Source: Asterionellopsis glacialis
Taxonomy: Eukaryota > Bacillariophyta > Plagiogrammaphyceae > Rhaphoneidales > Asterionellopsidaceae
NCBI GenBank assembly: GCA_014885115.2
Contig: WKLE02001781.1
Location: 1-20,440 of the forward strand
Direction: 5' to 3'
Length of the DNA stretch: 20,440 nucleotides
The first letter of the stretch is position 1. Every line of letters begins with the position of its first letter. A program made the position numbers and the translations under genes. The notes beneath the pieces were generated by a model that was not told the DNA's origin, did not search any database, and saw nothing but the letters and a program-made list of their open reading frames with translations. Positions 1 to 9,603 of the stretch are shown in pieces.

Positions 1-123
1 TTATGCTTTCATCTGCAGGCAAGTGGTCAAAAGTATCATCACTGTCTTCATCATCTGAATAGTCAAAAGTAATACTATCTGAACTTGTTAGTTCCACCTT
101 TATTATTAATGATGCTTTGGCTT
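1..123 (-). other. Acidic reading frame running off the left edge
   Basis: On the minus strand an open frame follows a stop near position 124 and runs out of the window without a methionine. It is rich in Asp, Glu and Ser (for example FDYSDDEDSDDTFDH). This composition resembles the acidic linker of gene A at the right edge, which contains DYSDDTDNGDDSDYDDEQ, so it could be the start of a further gene A copy. Short acidic frames are common by chance and no other domain is visible, so the call is weak. Confidence 0.2.
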
Positions 124-389
124 ACCTTATTGCTGCAATCATATGCCAATTCATTTTTTTTAAACTACATTAGCTTGAAACATAGCAACAACAACCTTTT
201 GAATAGCATTGTTAACATCACTTCATCTAGTAACTATGGCATTTTTCACTGTATGTTTCTGTGCAATAATATTTCATTTTCACCTGCACACAGTACCACA
301 CCATGTTGTTCTTGCCGGATCCATGATCATGGTATGTTTTTAACTAGGATCCTACACATTTTTTTTTCTTTTGCCTTTTTTTCAAACAG

Positions 390-509
390 CAACAACAGCA
401 CTGAAAGAAACAACAAAATCATCAAAAGCTTTGGCAATGACGGTCAGAGTCCTGTTGGTGGTGTCAACTTAAACACCATTCTAACCAGCACACCAGGATG
501 ACTGGAAAG
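390..509 (+). other. Exon-like segment bounded by consensus splice sites
   Basis: A long pyrimidine tract ending in TTTCAAACAG (AG at 388-389) precedes this 120-base segment, which ends in GGAAAG followed by GTAAGT (GT at 510-511), a near-perfect donor. A second strong acceptor, a T-rich run ending TTTCAG, closes the following intron at 605, and another acceptor-like CTTCAG lies near 698. All three frames of the segment contain a stop; the longest stops eight bases before the donor. If it is a real exon it is therefore noncoding or holds the end of a reading frame. No known protein is recognised. Confidence 0.4.
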
Positions 510-698
510 GTAAGTAAATGATGTGTGCACTACTTGCACATTAGCATGTAGTGCACCCATGATAATTTTTCACAAATTATCATGTTCTTGTTTTCTTTTT
601 TTCAGCTGCCTTTTCATGGCTACTTTTTTTTGGATGTAGGATCCTACGCTGTTCAGTACCAAGAAATTCACCTTATTTTGTTTCCTTTTTAAAATCTT

Positions 699-1020
699 CA
701 GACAGCAGCCCCAGCAACACAACACCACCAAACTGCAAGTCTCTAAAGATCAGACAGCATCCACAGCATTGCAACGCGACTAAACTGCAAGTCTCTAAGG
801 ATCTGACAGCAGTCAGAATAACGTGATGTGACCAAACTGCAAGTCTCTAAGGATCAGACAGCAGCCACAGCAATGCATCGTGGCCAAACTGCAAGTCTCT
901 AAGGATCAGACAACAGCCACAACAATACAACACGACCAAACTGCAAGTCTCTAAGGATCAGACAGCAGCCACATCAATGCAACACAAATAAAATGCAAGT
1001 CTTCAAGGATTAACTTTTCC
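699..1020 (+). repeat. 52-bp minisatellite
   Basis: Five full units begin at 729, 781, 833, 885 and 937, exactly 52 bases apart, each starting CAAACTGCAAGTCTCTAA or a close variant. A 30-base partial unit precedes them (699-728) and a degenerate unit follows (989-1020). Weaker relatives continue to about 1165, where the phrase CTTTTCCTGTCTACCTC occurs twice about 102 bases apart. The period is not a multiple of three and the units carry stops, so the array is not protein-coding. It may belong to a spliced noncoding transcript or be subterminal sequence of the left transposon; neither is shown. Confidence 0.85.
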
Positions 1021-1289
1021 TGTCTACCTCTTAGTTAGCCTCTTTATTCTTGATTCTATCTGCAGTAGCCACAGCAAGGCAGAACACCCAAACCTCAAGT
1101 CTTCAAGGATCAACTTTTCCTGTCTACCTCAAGTGCCGAGTCTCCAAGGATAAGTCAGTTTTGATTTATCAAGAAAATCAAGATCACATCCAAGCTGTTT
1201 TTTTTTTTTTTTCTGACCAAGAGTCCAATTATTGGCACTCTAAGCATTATCCTATGCTAGATCTAACCAATTTTTGTTCTGATTTATGA

Positions 1290-1620
1290 TCACTGTTTTG
1301 CAGGGGGGTGCCCTGGTAACAATTCACTTAAAGTCAGGCTGGGTGACCAGAAGTAGTTTGTTTATTAGCTCCACTACTTGTAACAACATTTCAAGTTCCA
1401 TTGTTATTCTTTCATAAACGGGTTGAGACACTGCAATTTAATTTTTGAAGTGTTTCTTTGTGCCTAATAAACTTCCTATTGTACTGAATACTAAAGGACA
1501 ACAAGTTAAGTTGTTGAATAGGTCCACAATTTGATGCTTTACTGTCACCTTGTGTGTTTTTTTGGTATTAATAAACAAAGCATTTTCCTATATCCTTAAA
1601 AGTGTTCAAAAATGCTAAAA
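1290..1620 (+). promoter_or_regulatory. Possible transcript 3' end with two AATAAA signals
   Basis: This gene-free, AT-rich stretch holds canonical polyadenylation hexamers AATAAA at 1466-1471 and 1570-1575. With the splice signals upstream (389, 510, 605) they are consistent with a plus-strand transcript ending just before gene A. The hexamers are short enough to arise by chance in such DNA. Nothing else is recognised here. Confidence 0.25.
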
Positions 1621-1648
1621 AAATTATGAAGGCCTTAACAGGCCAACT

Positions 1649-2632
1649 TTGCGTACTGACCCTGAAGAGAAACAGAAGTTAGTCCCATCTTACAGAATAC
1701 CAGATAAGCTTCTGACAGCAATTGCTAATGAGTCAAAATCTAGTAATGTACCAGAAGAGGAAATCCCTTCTGTTCCTAATGTTATTGGCAGTGAATCACA
1801 CCAGCCACTTGCAAACAATGCAGATACAATTGTATCTAGTGAAAAAACATCAGTAAGTGTTTTAGAAGATAAAGATATCACAAGGCATCTGTGTATTGTC
1901 CCCAAGAAAAGAAAAGAGCATAGTGGCAAACCAGCAAGAAACATTTTGGGTTCTTCACAAGACCTCTACATGACTATGTCAATGTGAATCATTTGGCAGC
2001 ATCTTCTTTTGTTAGGTATATTTCCTAACAAAATTTTTCAAAGAAAAAATTTGAAAAAGAAAGCTACTTGATAGATGTAACATTTTGCTGACCCCATGAT
2101 CACTTCTTCCATATTTGTACAACTGGAAGAAAACACCAGGCCTACAAAAATGTTGCTCAATTGACAGAGAAGTTAAACATTCTGCACCAAATATAATATC
2201 ACTGGTGAAGCACCTTTGTCTTATCAAGGTGTTCCTTTGCCAATGTTTTCCCCAACAAGTATTGACTCTCACATAGCAATCCAGTTTTATATCAGAAATG
2301 GATTCAAGAATAGATATCAAGATAAATTTGAGGATTTTGAGTTATACAATAAGGAAGGAAAACCCAAAGAGTCTGATGACATCATCAATGATAATGTTCT
2401 CAAACATTTAGCAGATGATTGGACTAGGTGTGTTGCAACCCTAGATGACATTGATGAGGAACAGAACATATCAGATCACCTAAAAAAGATTCTTCAAGAA
2501 CCACAAAAAATAAAGTTAGACAACAGACTTGTTTCAGCAGTTGGCAAAAAGCGGCGTGAAATGCTTTACCTAATCACAAAGGGACAGAAAGCATTTCCCG
2601 TGGTTCTTTTTGTATTAGATGACTGGCTCTAG
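1649..2632 (+). pseudogene. N-terminal module of left gene A, function unknown, broken by frameshifts
   Basis: Two clear open stretches (1649-1987 and 2216-2632) lie in the same frame. Between them protein-like sequence continues in another frame (about 1960-2190, for example VNHLAASSFVRYIS and CTTGRKHQAYKNVAQLTEKL), so one coding region appears to have been broken by at least two frameshifts. The first part contains VPKKRKEHSGK, a typical monopartite nuclear localisation signal. The third part begins GEAPLSYQGVPLPMFSP and is a charged globular-looking segment with one Trp-Thr-Arg-Cys. I recognise no family. It lies directly upstream of the acidic linker of gene A on the same strand, so I infer it is the amino-terminal part of that protein, but it could be a separate gene. 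The matching part of the right copy lies outside the window. Confidence 0.5.
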
Positions 2633-3106
2633 ACAAATATTAATATTTTCATGTGGATGATGAAGAATTTACCTATGGCTTAGAAGATGGAATAATAAAA
2701 TAAATGATATAGTTCCAGAGCGAGAACCAGCATCTGCCCAAGTATCATTAACAGAAGCAGCAACTGCACAAATAGATAATGATGATGATGGTGCGGTTTC
2801 TGCTATAGTTGATGAGGAAGAGGTAGAGGAAAAGGAGGAGTATGTGATGGAATCAAAAGATGATGCTTCAATTCCATCTGCCAAGCATACAAGATCACAA
2901 CTAACTCCACAGAAAGATGAAAAGGTTGATGATGATGCTGATGATCATAGTGCTGTTTCTGCTATTGTTGATGACCAGGATGAAGAGTATGTAGCTGAAC
3001 CTGCATCAAATGATGAAAAAAAAACACCTGTCAAGCTACAAGAGCACAACTAAGGAAAAAAGCAGCAAGATCACCTGGGACATCATCAACAAAATATGGT
3101 ATAGAG

Positions 3107-3522
3107 GCTACTTGTGGTTCCTGTTTGAAGACAGAGGATAGCGTAAGCAGCAACCTGTTATGTTTGTATTGTAGAAAACTGCACATGGTGCTTGTTTCAG
3201 AAGAATGATATCTCAGGGCAAAGTAGTAGCTCAAAGGGCCTATAAATTTTCTGTTCAGTATAAAGACACATATCCTTACTTGGTTGTATGCAAAAGATGT
3301 GATGAAAACTGTCTTGAACCCATGTGTTGTAATTCAAGAAAAGGGGGTGGATATCCCAAGGAATTTCCAGTGGTATGTTTCCCGTACAAGCATTTCATCT
3401 GCAATAATGATGTGTGTAAATGCATTGAATGCAAAAATCCAGTTCATCCACAATGTGCCAAATGGATATTTGATGACAGAGAAAGTACACACACTTCCCG
3501 TTTGCCACTTTGTTGATCTTGT
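3107..3522 (+). other. Cys/His-rich finger region of left gene A (PHD/RING-like)
   Basis: Visible motifs are TCGSC, LLCLYCRKLH, VVCKRCDENC, MCCNSRKGGGYP, FPVVCFPYKHFIC, CKCIECKNPVHPQCAKW. The right copy shows the same series (LICLYCNEYLHGSC, AVCKLCD, FPIVCY, IKCYKCGKPVHAQCAIW), so the cysteines and histidines are conserved across diverged copies. The final C-x2-C, P-V-H-x-Q-C-A, Trp pattern resembles PHD fingers, which bind histone tails. Chromatin binding is inference. A frameshift falls just after the first His (about 3190). Confidence 0.6.
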
Positions 3523-3807
3523 TGTTTTACAAAAAAACTGAGCCAAAAAGATGAGAAGTATTATTCCAATGTAAATAGGAACGTAACAGCTCTTTATGAC
3601 TCTGAAAGAAAGGAACTGGTGTTGATGTAAATGATAAATTTAAGAAAATGCATGCTGTAGAGAAATTCTTGAAATTGTCAGTTGAAAAAGAGAAAACTTT
3701 CATGCATATTTCAAGATGTGTCCTCTTGAGTGGTCCTGAAGAGAATCATTGATTTGTTGATATTTCAAAAGAGGCTGCAATGATTGACAAATTATTAGCA
3801 TGACCAA

Positions 3808-4703
3808 GTGCCAGTCATTATGCACTAACTCTCTTTACAAGTGATGGACCATATCTATGCAGAGATACTTGGTTAAATGATGCCATAGTTCAGTTTTATA
3901 CCTCTGTCCTCAATTCAATAACTGAAAAAACCAAGAGATATATTTTCTTAGGTCCTATCACATCTCATGGTTGGGATGATAATGAAGTTGAAACAAATCT
4001 GATCAATTATTTAAAAAAATATGAAAACTGCACTGAGTTGGGCTTTGCTTTACCATATCCTTAAACATGTACCATTGATTTTCATCTCCAAAATGATAGA
4101 AGACATTGTGTATTAAAGGGAAATATTGGTGCAAAGTATGTTAGTGGTCAATTATTGAATACTGAAGAAATATTTCAATTGTGCTACAAAGCAGCATACT
4201 TCCTCTTTGTAGAGGTTGCCATTGGTTTTGGTGTTCACACTTGTAAAGAAAAAAACAACCTAAAAGGTGGAAAAAATCTGGACAACTATTATACAGTATA
4301 TGAACACTGTATTGAGTTGGGCCTTGCTTTACCAATATTGGTGCAAAGATGTTAGTGGTCAATTTTTGAATACTGAAGAAATATTTGAATTGGGCTATCA
4401 AGCAGCATACTTCCCCCTTTGTACAGTTTACCATTTGTTTGGTGTCTACTGTTGGAAGGAAAGAAACAATGTAAATTTTAATATTATTGATTCAGGCATT
4501 TCAGGTTCCCAAGAAACGGATTTCACATCAAGCTTAATCCATCATACGTTGAAAATGAAAATTGGAGAAACAACTGAAGAAATACATTTCCAGGAATTAT
4601 CACAAACCGTTTGTGACCAATTAGATGGCTCAAGTTGTGGGAATCATCAGTGTTGTTTCATGAAAGATATTACTCTATCCAAAGCTGACTGGATGGTAAA
4701 GTA
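3808..4703 (+). other. Ulp1-like cysteine protease domain, left copy
   Basis: The domain opens with TSDGPYLCRDTWLNDAIV; a W-L-N-D-x-I-I motif is the usual start of Ulp1/C48 catalytic domains. The catalytic series lies within one open frame (4267-4704): His codon 4432-4434 in YHLFGVYC, Asp codon 4489-4491 in IIDS, Gln codon 4618-4620 and Cys codon 4636-4638 in QLDGSSCG. The Gln-to-Cys spacing of six is that of the family. Upstream of this frame the domain is interrupted by stops (including TAA near 4062) and by an internal duplication, so no intact protease could be made. Confidence 0.8.
4019..4475 (+). repeat. Imperfect tandem duplication inside the left protease gene
   Basis: The segment from about 4019 to 4262 recurs from about 4299 to 4475. 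Matching landmarks are TATGAAAACTGCACTGAG and TATGAACACTGTATTGAG, GTTAGTGGTCAATTATTGAA and GTTAGTGGTCAATTTTTGAA, then GCAGCATACTTCC in both. The second unit lacks about 68 bases present in the first. The right gene A has this region once. The second unit keeps the open frame with the catalytic His; in the first unit the equivalent His-Trp is only readable in a shifted frame. Confidence 0.75.
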
Positions 4704-6032
4704 GTATTCAAAGGAAGGTATGGAAAACTACAGACTAATAATTGGAGGAAGAATACTGAATTTTGATGGAAACCAAACTTTAGAGATAACTCAAGTTGAT
4801 ACACAAGAGAGTGATTATTTTATAAGATCATCAAAAGGAAAACTACCTACTATACTTTTTAATCCTATAGTAGAAGAACCTCAAACAGTAGAAAAACCAA
4901 ACAGTGATGACAATGCAGAGAAGCAGACTGCAGAATTAAGAAAGGAGTACAATGAAACATTAGGTGATGGCATTAAATTAGATGAGGGCAAACAATACAA
5001 TGGAGATGGTTGGAACAAAGAAGATTGAAGAAAGAACCAAAAAACTGAAGAAACAAGATAAAAAATGTACTTTTCAACAGGTGTACAAGCTCTGGAACAA
5101 GAAGAAGAACCAGTCCTGTCTTGCAAAGCATATTTAGATTACTATAAACCAACCAGAATTGTAAATGAAGTCAAAGAACTATTGAATACATGGGAAAGAA
5201 TTGTAAACCTCCTTATCAAAGCACAAGCAAGATTAACAACTCAAGAATTGGATGACTTGAGAGCTCAACGTCAACAAGAAAAGGAAACAAGAAAGAAAAA
5301 GAATACAGAAAAAAGCTCCACAATATAATATTACTGTTAAATCTCTGAAAAAAGAGTGTGTAGAAGTGGCAAAGTCTGCAATGGATGCAGCAAAGAAGAA
5401 CAAAAAGGATAAGAAATTAAGATATTGTGATGCTCAATGGGAAGCTAAGATTTCCCAAGAATAGAAAGCCAGAGTATAGAGATCTAAAGCAGTTCCATAG
5501 AGCCTTTAAGAACAAAATTGATTTACAACAGAAAAATAAATGAACTACAAAGAGATGGGCAAAAGTTTTTTTGGATATGCTAAAAGCTGAAACAAAATTT
5601 CAATGTGGTGAACAAATAGTTAGCCTCAAGTACATCCCTAAAAAAAAATTTTTAGAGGAAACAATGAAAGACGAACAAACTTACCAGCCCATTGGGCAGG
5701 AGCATTACAAGATGGACAAGAACATCTTATGAATACAGAGTGGGTAGACTGCTTTGTATTGGAGAGTATACAAAATCACATCAAGGCCAGACGAAAATTG
5801 TGAGTATGCCATTAGTATATTGGGTAATTGGGTTTTTGATTCTAATCTGCCAAAAGCTCTTCCTCTCACTAGGCATAGTTTAGATTGGTGTGTAATGGGT
5901 AAATTCAAAAAAGTAATGCAAGACCTACAATTCATTTTATAAAGTTTAACTTTGTTTTATATATAACAATTGCTTGCAGTTTGCACTGACAATGTGCTTG
6001 GACGGCAATGTGTGAATCTAGCAGGATTTTGA

Positions 6033-6849
6033 TTAATCAGGTCTACCTGTATTGACATTTTCTGGATTACCATACCTTTTGATGTAATGTACAATATGAC
6101 TCATTTGATGAAATGTTTTGGTCTTCAAACCTATGCCTTCAGAACAATCAACCAATTTTGTGATTTTTCATACAACAATCAAGACAAAGCATTATTTCCA
6201 TCAGATGCATATAGTCTGTCATGATTGTGCTAGCCACCAACTTTGCATAGCTATTATTATATGTGACACTTGGTATGTCATGGTCATTTTGATGTCTCAA
6301 ATGCAGTCCTCCTTTCACTTGCTTCACCATGAATTTCATTATACAAAAAACCAGTATACTTTTTTTTCAACCCAGCATCTAGCCAATGTAACATTGCAGG
6401 TGGTGTTGCTCCTGATATCCCTTGTTCATTGTCTGCCTTATCTATTTCATCAAATGCATTATCTAATTTGTAGTGTGACATTTCTGTAACTCATCATCAG
6501 CTGCCCAAAAGAGGTCCTTTCTTTTGCATGATTTCCAAATAACATTAGGGTAGTCTGCTTCTGCAGTAGGCAAGTCACAATCTCTACATAAATGTTTGAC
6601 TAATCCAGAGTGGGAGTTATACCTCCCACATAGATCATCAGAGCCTTCACAATCGCCTAAAACAAAAACAACAGGAATTTTGAAGACCATATCCTTATGC
6701 ATGCTGCAATTAATGCATATATTTGTGGTTATGCCTCCCAAATTTTGCTCCTGTTTGATATGAGATAGAATTAATCTCAGAGCTCTATGATAATTCCTAA
6801 TATTGGGCCTCTTAACACAATATCATCCTTTTTTTCATCATTATCTACT
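6033..6849 (-). pseudogene. Left DDE-type transposase, 3' part (split by gypsy insertion)
   Basis: On the minus strand, from high to low coordinate, the pieces are VVFVLGDCEGSDDLCGRY with CRDCDLPTAEADYP (candidate second catalytic Asp and a Cys-rich knuckle), ISGATPPAMLHWLDAGL, HDIPSVTYNNSYAKLVASTI, and FHQMSHIVHYIKRYGNPENV, ending at a TAA at 6033-6035. Every piece has a counterpart in the right copy (GDCKGADLLCGRY, ISGATPHELLHWLDVGL, FHQIAHIVIYIKKFGNP). The last roughly 240 codons of the right copy are absent here, so the C terminus is truncated next to the end of gene A. The remaining 5' part lies beyond the retrotransposon at 11034-11880. The D-x-T / GD / ATPxELLH layout recalls the large transposase-like proteins common in diatoms and other aquatic eukaryotes; I cannot fix the superfamily. 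Confidence 0.7.
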
Positions 6850-6854
6850 GGCCT
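6850..6854. repeat. Target-site duplication GGCCT, left side of gypsy element
   Basis: GGCCT immediately precedes the TG of the left LTR and recurs at 11029-11033 directly after the CA of the right LTR. A 5-bp duplication is typical of Ty3/gypsy integration. Confidence 0.88.
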
Positions 6855-7323
6855 TGTACTATGCTGACAACAATATTGATAAGTGATAGGAAAATAGATT
6901 AAGTTTGTTAGAGTGAATAAATTATGAGCTATTTTAACTAGTTGCTAAAAATAGTCAACAATCTACCAATTCATCTTCTCAACCCAATTACATTACGGGA
7001 TCCTATGGCAGATCTACTTAGACTTCAGTATTCAATGGAGTTTGGTTTTACCATGTGAACCAATTCCCTGAGGCAGCCAATGTGAGTCTGCCGGACTGGC
7101 GCATCATCCATCATGCTTCTCCTGTGAAGTGGATTTTGATATGCTTTGCTTGTGACATCAGTATTTGTATGTATGCAGTGCGTCACTGCACGTTTACATC
7201 TCTCTGCTCAATGACATCATCATGTCATCTTGTCTGTTCTTGTACGTGACATCATCATGTCACGATACGTCCATACTACAGTTGATTGACATATCGCACA
7301 AGTTTTGCGACTCACCTACTGCA
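6855..7323 (-). repeat. 3' LTR of the gypsy element
   Basis: In plus orientation it starts TGTACTATG and ends CCTACTGCA, and it aligns along its length with 10583-11028. Compared with the right LTR it has small deletions near its start, lacks about 25 bases around 7105, and has additional sequence around 7240-7300 that includes a second copy of a 16-base near-palindrome. Confidence 0.9.
7212..7262. promoter_or_regulatory. Paired TGACATCATCATGTCA near-palindromes in the LTR
   Basis: The 16-mer TGACATCATCATGTCA occurs at 7212-7227 and 7247-7262, 35 bases apart. Its arms TGACAT and ATGTCA are inverted repeats, like dimeric bZIP/CRE-type binding sites. The right LTR retains a diverged AATGTCAACATGTCA and has an additional ACGTCA-containing segment near 10841. 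LTRs carry the element's promoter, so an enhancer role is reasonable but unproven. Confidence 0.4.
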
Positions 7324-7360
7324 CTCACCCCTGTGTCCAGCGATCTCTTACTTAGGTTGT

Positions 7361-7480
7361 TTATGCGGCAGCATCAGCATGGTAAGGCTTAGAGCAACAA
7401 ATATTGATTCTGTCGAGCACTGGTTTGCGCTGTAAAGTTACGGTGTGGTGTACTTAACAAACTATAAATGTTCCATTGTG
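7361..7480 (-). pseudogene. Integrase C-terminal remnant of gypsy pol
   Basis: A minus-strand frame reads HNGTFIVC, then a stop, then VHHTVTLQRKPVLDRINIC and PYH, ending at TAA 7361-7363. N-G-T-F followed by R-I-N-I and P-Y resembles the end of gypsy integrases of this lineage. The catalytic core (D,D-35-E) that should precede it is absent: less than 130 bases separate this remnant from the integrase zinc-binding piece upstream. Confidence 0.5.
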
Positions 7481-7606
7481 GGGTTGTTCCTATTTACGCA
7501 GATTGGACCTATCATTTTCTTGTAGCACTTTATCACCTAGTTTATTTTCACTTCATGTTGCACATTAACGTAGTTTAGGCCACCATAAGTGTTACAAGAT
7601 TGTCTC

Positions 7607-8005
7607 TTATTTGGCCCGGGTCTTACCGGGATGACATAAGTATGTGTAGTACCATTGTACTGTTTGGTTCTGTAGGGTTGACGGAACACATATTTTTTTT
7701 TGGTAGCATATAAGGCTGTTAGATTTTCCACCCACATGAAATAGGCATTCAGCAAAACCTTTCTTCTTGTTAAGTGCATCTCGTCTGAGTTGATTGTCCT
7801 TTAGTGGATGTTTAAGAATATCGGGGTAACTTAGGGGGAATCTATTGCTATGCTGAGGCCTATTGAGGCAGTACATTTCCGCGATACCTTCATCAGTGAT
7901 ATAGCATTCTGGAACTGCTTCTATGTCAGGATCAAGTAGATCAAGGCAAGAGAGCACATCTGCCACTATGTTGTGTTCACCTTTTATAGCATATTTCAGG
8001 TGCAA
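7607..8005 (-). pseudogene. Gypsy pol: end of RNase H and start of integrase
   Basis: This open stretch begins LKYAIKGEHNIVADVLSCLD, the usual end of the RNase H domain (I-K-G-E-H-N-x-V-A-D-x-L-S). A variable linker with many Lys and Asn follows, then WYYTYLCHPGKTRAK and a stop. The H-P-G-x-T-R motif opens the integrase HHCC zinc-binding domain, but the sequence stops before the cysteine pair and the catalytic core. It is the downstream continuation of the 8063-9380 region, separated by a frame change near 8030. Confidence 0.8.
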
Positions 8006-8062
8006 ATTCTTCTACAAACCATTGCCAGCATGTGTGACGTTTGGTTTGACATTTGTCTTAGG

Positions 8063-9380
8063 TTAGGTTTTTATGGTCTGTCTGTATAATGACACGGCGA
8101 CCACCTCCACAATTGATAATAACTCTTGATAGCGAGTGTCCAATTTAGTTTGGGTGTTGGTAAATTTCCTACTGTAGAATACTATGGGCTTATCATCTTG
8201 GGTGATAACAACCCCAAGTTGATACTTACTGGCATCAGTGTATATGTGAAAGGGTTTGTTGAAGTCCAGGTAGGACAATAGTACTTCTTTGGCTATAATT
8301 TTCTTAATATTGTCAAAGGCTATTTGTTGTTCCTTGTCCCATTTGAACTTAACCCCTTTGCCTTGTGGCTTAGTTAGAGGAGCCAGTACATGGGATCTAT
8401 GTATCCACATTTGCTTATAGTAATTGAGCATTCCTACAAAGGATTGTATCTTTTTGGTAGTTGTAGGAAGTGCTATGTTTAGTATGGCAGAGACCTTATG
8501 GTTGAGTGGCCTTATGACCTTGCAACATACGTGGAATCCAATATAGAATGTTTTGGTTTGTCCGAAGAAGGATTTCTCTGTGTTGACTTTAAGTCTCACT
8601 TCCTTTTGCCTTTGTAGTACCAGGTCCATTATGTGTATGTGATCTTTGAAATTGTCCGTTTTAAGGAACAATAGATCATCAATTTACATGCGTACGAATT
8701 CTAATCTGCACATAAGTTTGCTCATCTTCTCTTGGAAAATGTCTGCTGAACTTGCAACTCCCATGGGTAGATGTATATATTCTTACTTGCCCCATGGTAG
8801 GATGATGGTAGCGTCTGCATCTAGGTGTATGTCATAGTATCCCATATTTAAGTCTAGAGATGATGCATATGAGAAACCTTCAAGTTGTGTAAGTAATTCC
8901 TAAATATGGGGAATAGGGAATGGATGTCATATGATACATTTGTTCAGTTTCCTAAAGTCAGAAATAAGCCTGATAGTATCAGTTTTCTTAGGTTGTGGGA
9001 AGCTAGGTGCTGCCCATTCTGATATGTTAACTTTTTGTAGTACTCCAATGTGCACAAGCCGGTCTACCTCTTCTCCAAGTAGTCGGTCATTTTTGTTGGG
9101 GTACCAGATAGGCTTTCCCATGATAGGGCTTAGAGCCTTTTTTTATTTCTATACTTACTGGGTGGATGTTCCACATGCCCAGAGTACCGTCAAACAAAGG
9201 TTCATATTTCTTAAGTAGTGCATTGAAAGCTGTTCTGTCCTTAGGAGACAGATGCCAGCACAATCTTGTTACTTTTGTATGTGTTGGCCAGTATCTTGTC
9301 CATACCACTAGTGGCTTTGTGTACTTGTCTAGGCTTGGTGAGTTCCTGTAGCATACTATAGGATTCCTTGATCTCAACAC
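8063..9380 (-). pseudogene. Gypsy reverse transcriptase and RNase H
   Basis: From high to low coordinate: the protease-RT junction with FDGTLGMWNIHPVSIEIKKG; the palm start VDRLVHIGVLQKVNISEWAA with LISDFRKLNK; FSYASSLDLNMGYY (first catalytic Asp region); LPMGVASSADIFQEKM; VRM-stop-IDDLL; then QSFVGMLNYYKQMW, RSHVLAPLT and the RNase H start FHIYTDASKYQLGVV with FYSRKF and ELLSIVE. Breaks include a frame change near 9100, stops near 8900 and 8785 (the latter inside the PWGK/EY motif), and a TAA at 8684-8686 that replaces the tyrosine codon of the YxDD active site. RT and RNase H would have copied the element RNA into DNA. As it stands it cannot be translated through. Confidence 0.9.
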
Positions 9381-9561
9381 CAGTTGACTTCATTAGGACT
9401 TCTGCATCCTCCCAAGTCATTACACACTGTTTATAGTCAAGTATCATACCTAGTTCTTCTAGGAAGTCGCATCCAATTATTGTATTGTATGATTGTTGAC
9501 CTTCTGTCTTGTCCACATGGTATTCCCATTCAATGGACTTTTGCTCATTGAGTTTGGGCAA
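9241..9561 (-). pseudogene. Gypsy aspartic protease, C-terminal half only
   Basis: The frame begins MPKLNEQKSIEWEYHV and continues QSYNTIIGCDFLEELGMILD, the C-terminal part of a retropepsin (I-I-G-x-D-x-L-x-x-L-G). The D-S/T-G active-site segment that should lie upstream is not present in any frame between here and the gag zinc finger (9562-9640), so an internal deletion removed it. The frame runs on into the reverse transcriptase linker. Confidence 0.7.
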
Positions 9562-9603
9562 TTTGAATATTGCACAGACCTTTTGATTGGTTGAAAATGG
9601 CTT

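Larger units (their letters stand above)
2650..5942 (+). pseudogene. Left gene A: zinc-finger / Ulp1-like (C48) protease protein of a DNA transposon, decayed
   Basis: The protein pieces run in this order: an acidic linker (to about 3053); a Cys/His-rich finger region (3107-3522); an Ulp1-type cysteine protease (about 3808-4703); a linker whose start ENYRLIIGGRILN matches the right copy; a charged coiled-coil-like segment (5065-5325); and a C-terminal module with NWVFDSNLPKALPL (5754-5939). Several frame changes and stops split it, including TGA codons near 3750 and 3800 and changes near 3060, 3190, 3520, 5030 and 5330. Before the last module, sequence matching the right copy (KYIP, then LPAHWAGALQDG and MNTEWVDCF) jumps straight to the terminal module, so an internal deletion is likely. 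Ulp1 enzymes cleave SUMO-like or polyprotein substrates and are carried by several eukaryotic DNA transposons; the substrate here is unknown. The gene converges on the left transposase. Confidence 0.75.

Noticed and set aside
85..501. Possible 138-codon protein at the left end
   Set aside because: It crosses a polypyrimidine tract and a strong splice acceptor, is hydrophobic and low in complexity at its start, and has no recognisable domain; the splice-site reading is more convincing.
6118..6489. Plus-strand open frame of 123 codons
   Set aside because: It is the antisense of the left transposase 3' part, which has clear homology with the right transposase.
7055..7392. Open frames within the left LTR and just beyond it
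   Set aside because: They lie in LTR and adjacent 3' untranslated sequence and match no protein; similar frames in the right LTR are not conserved in length.
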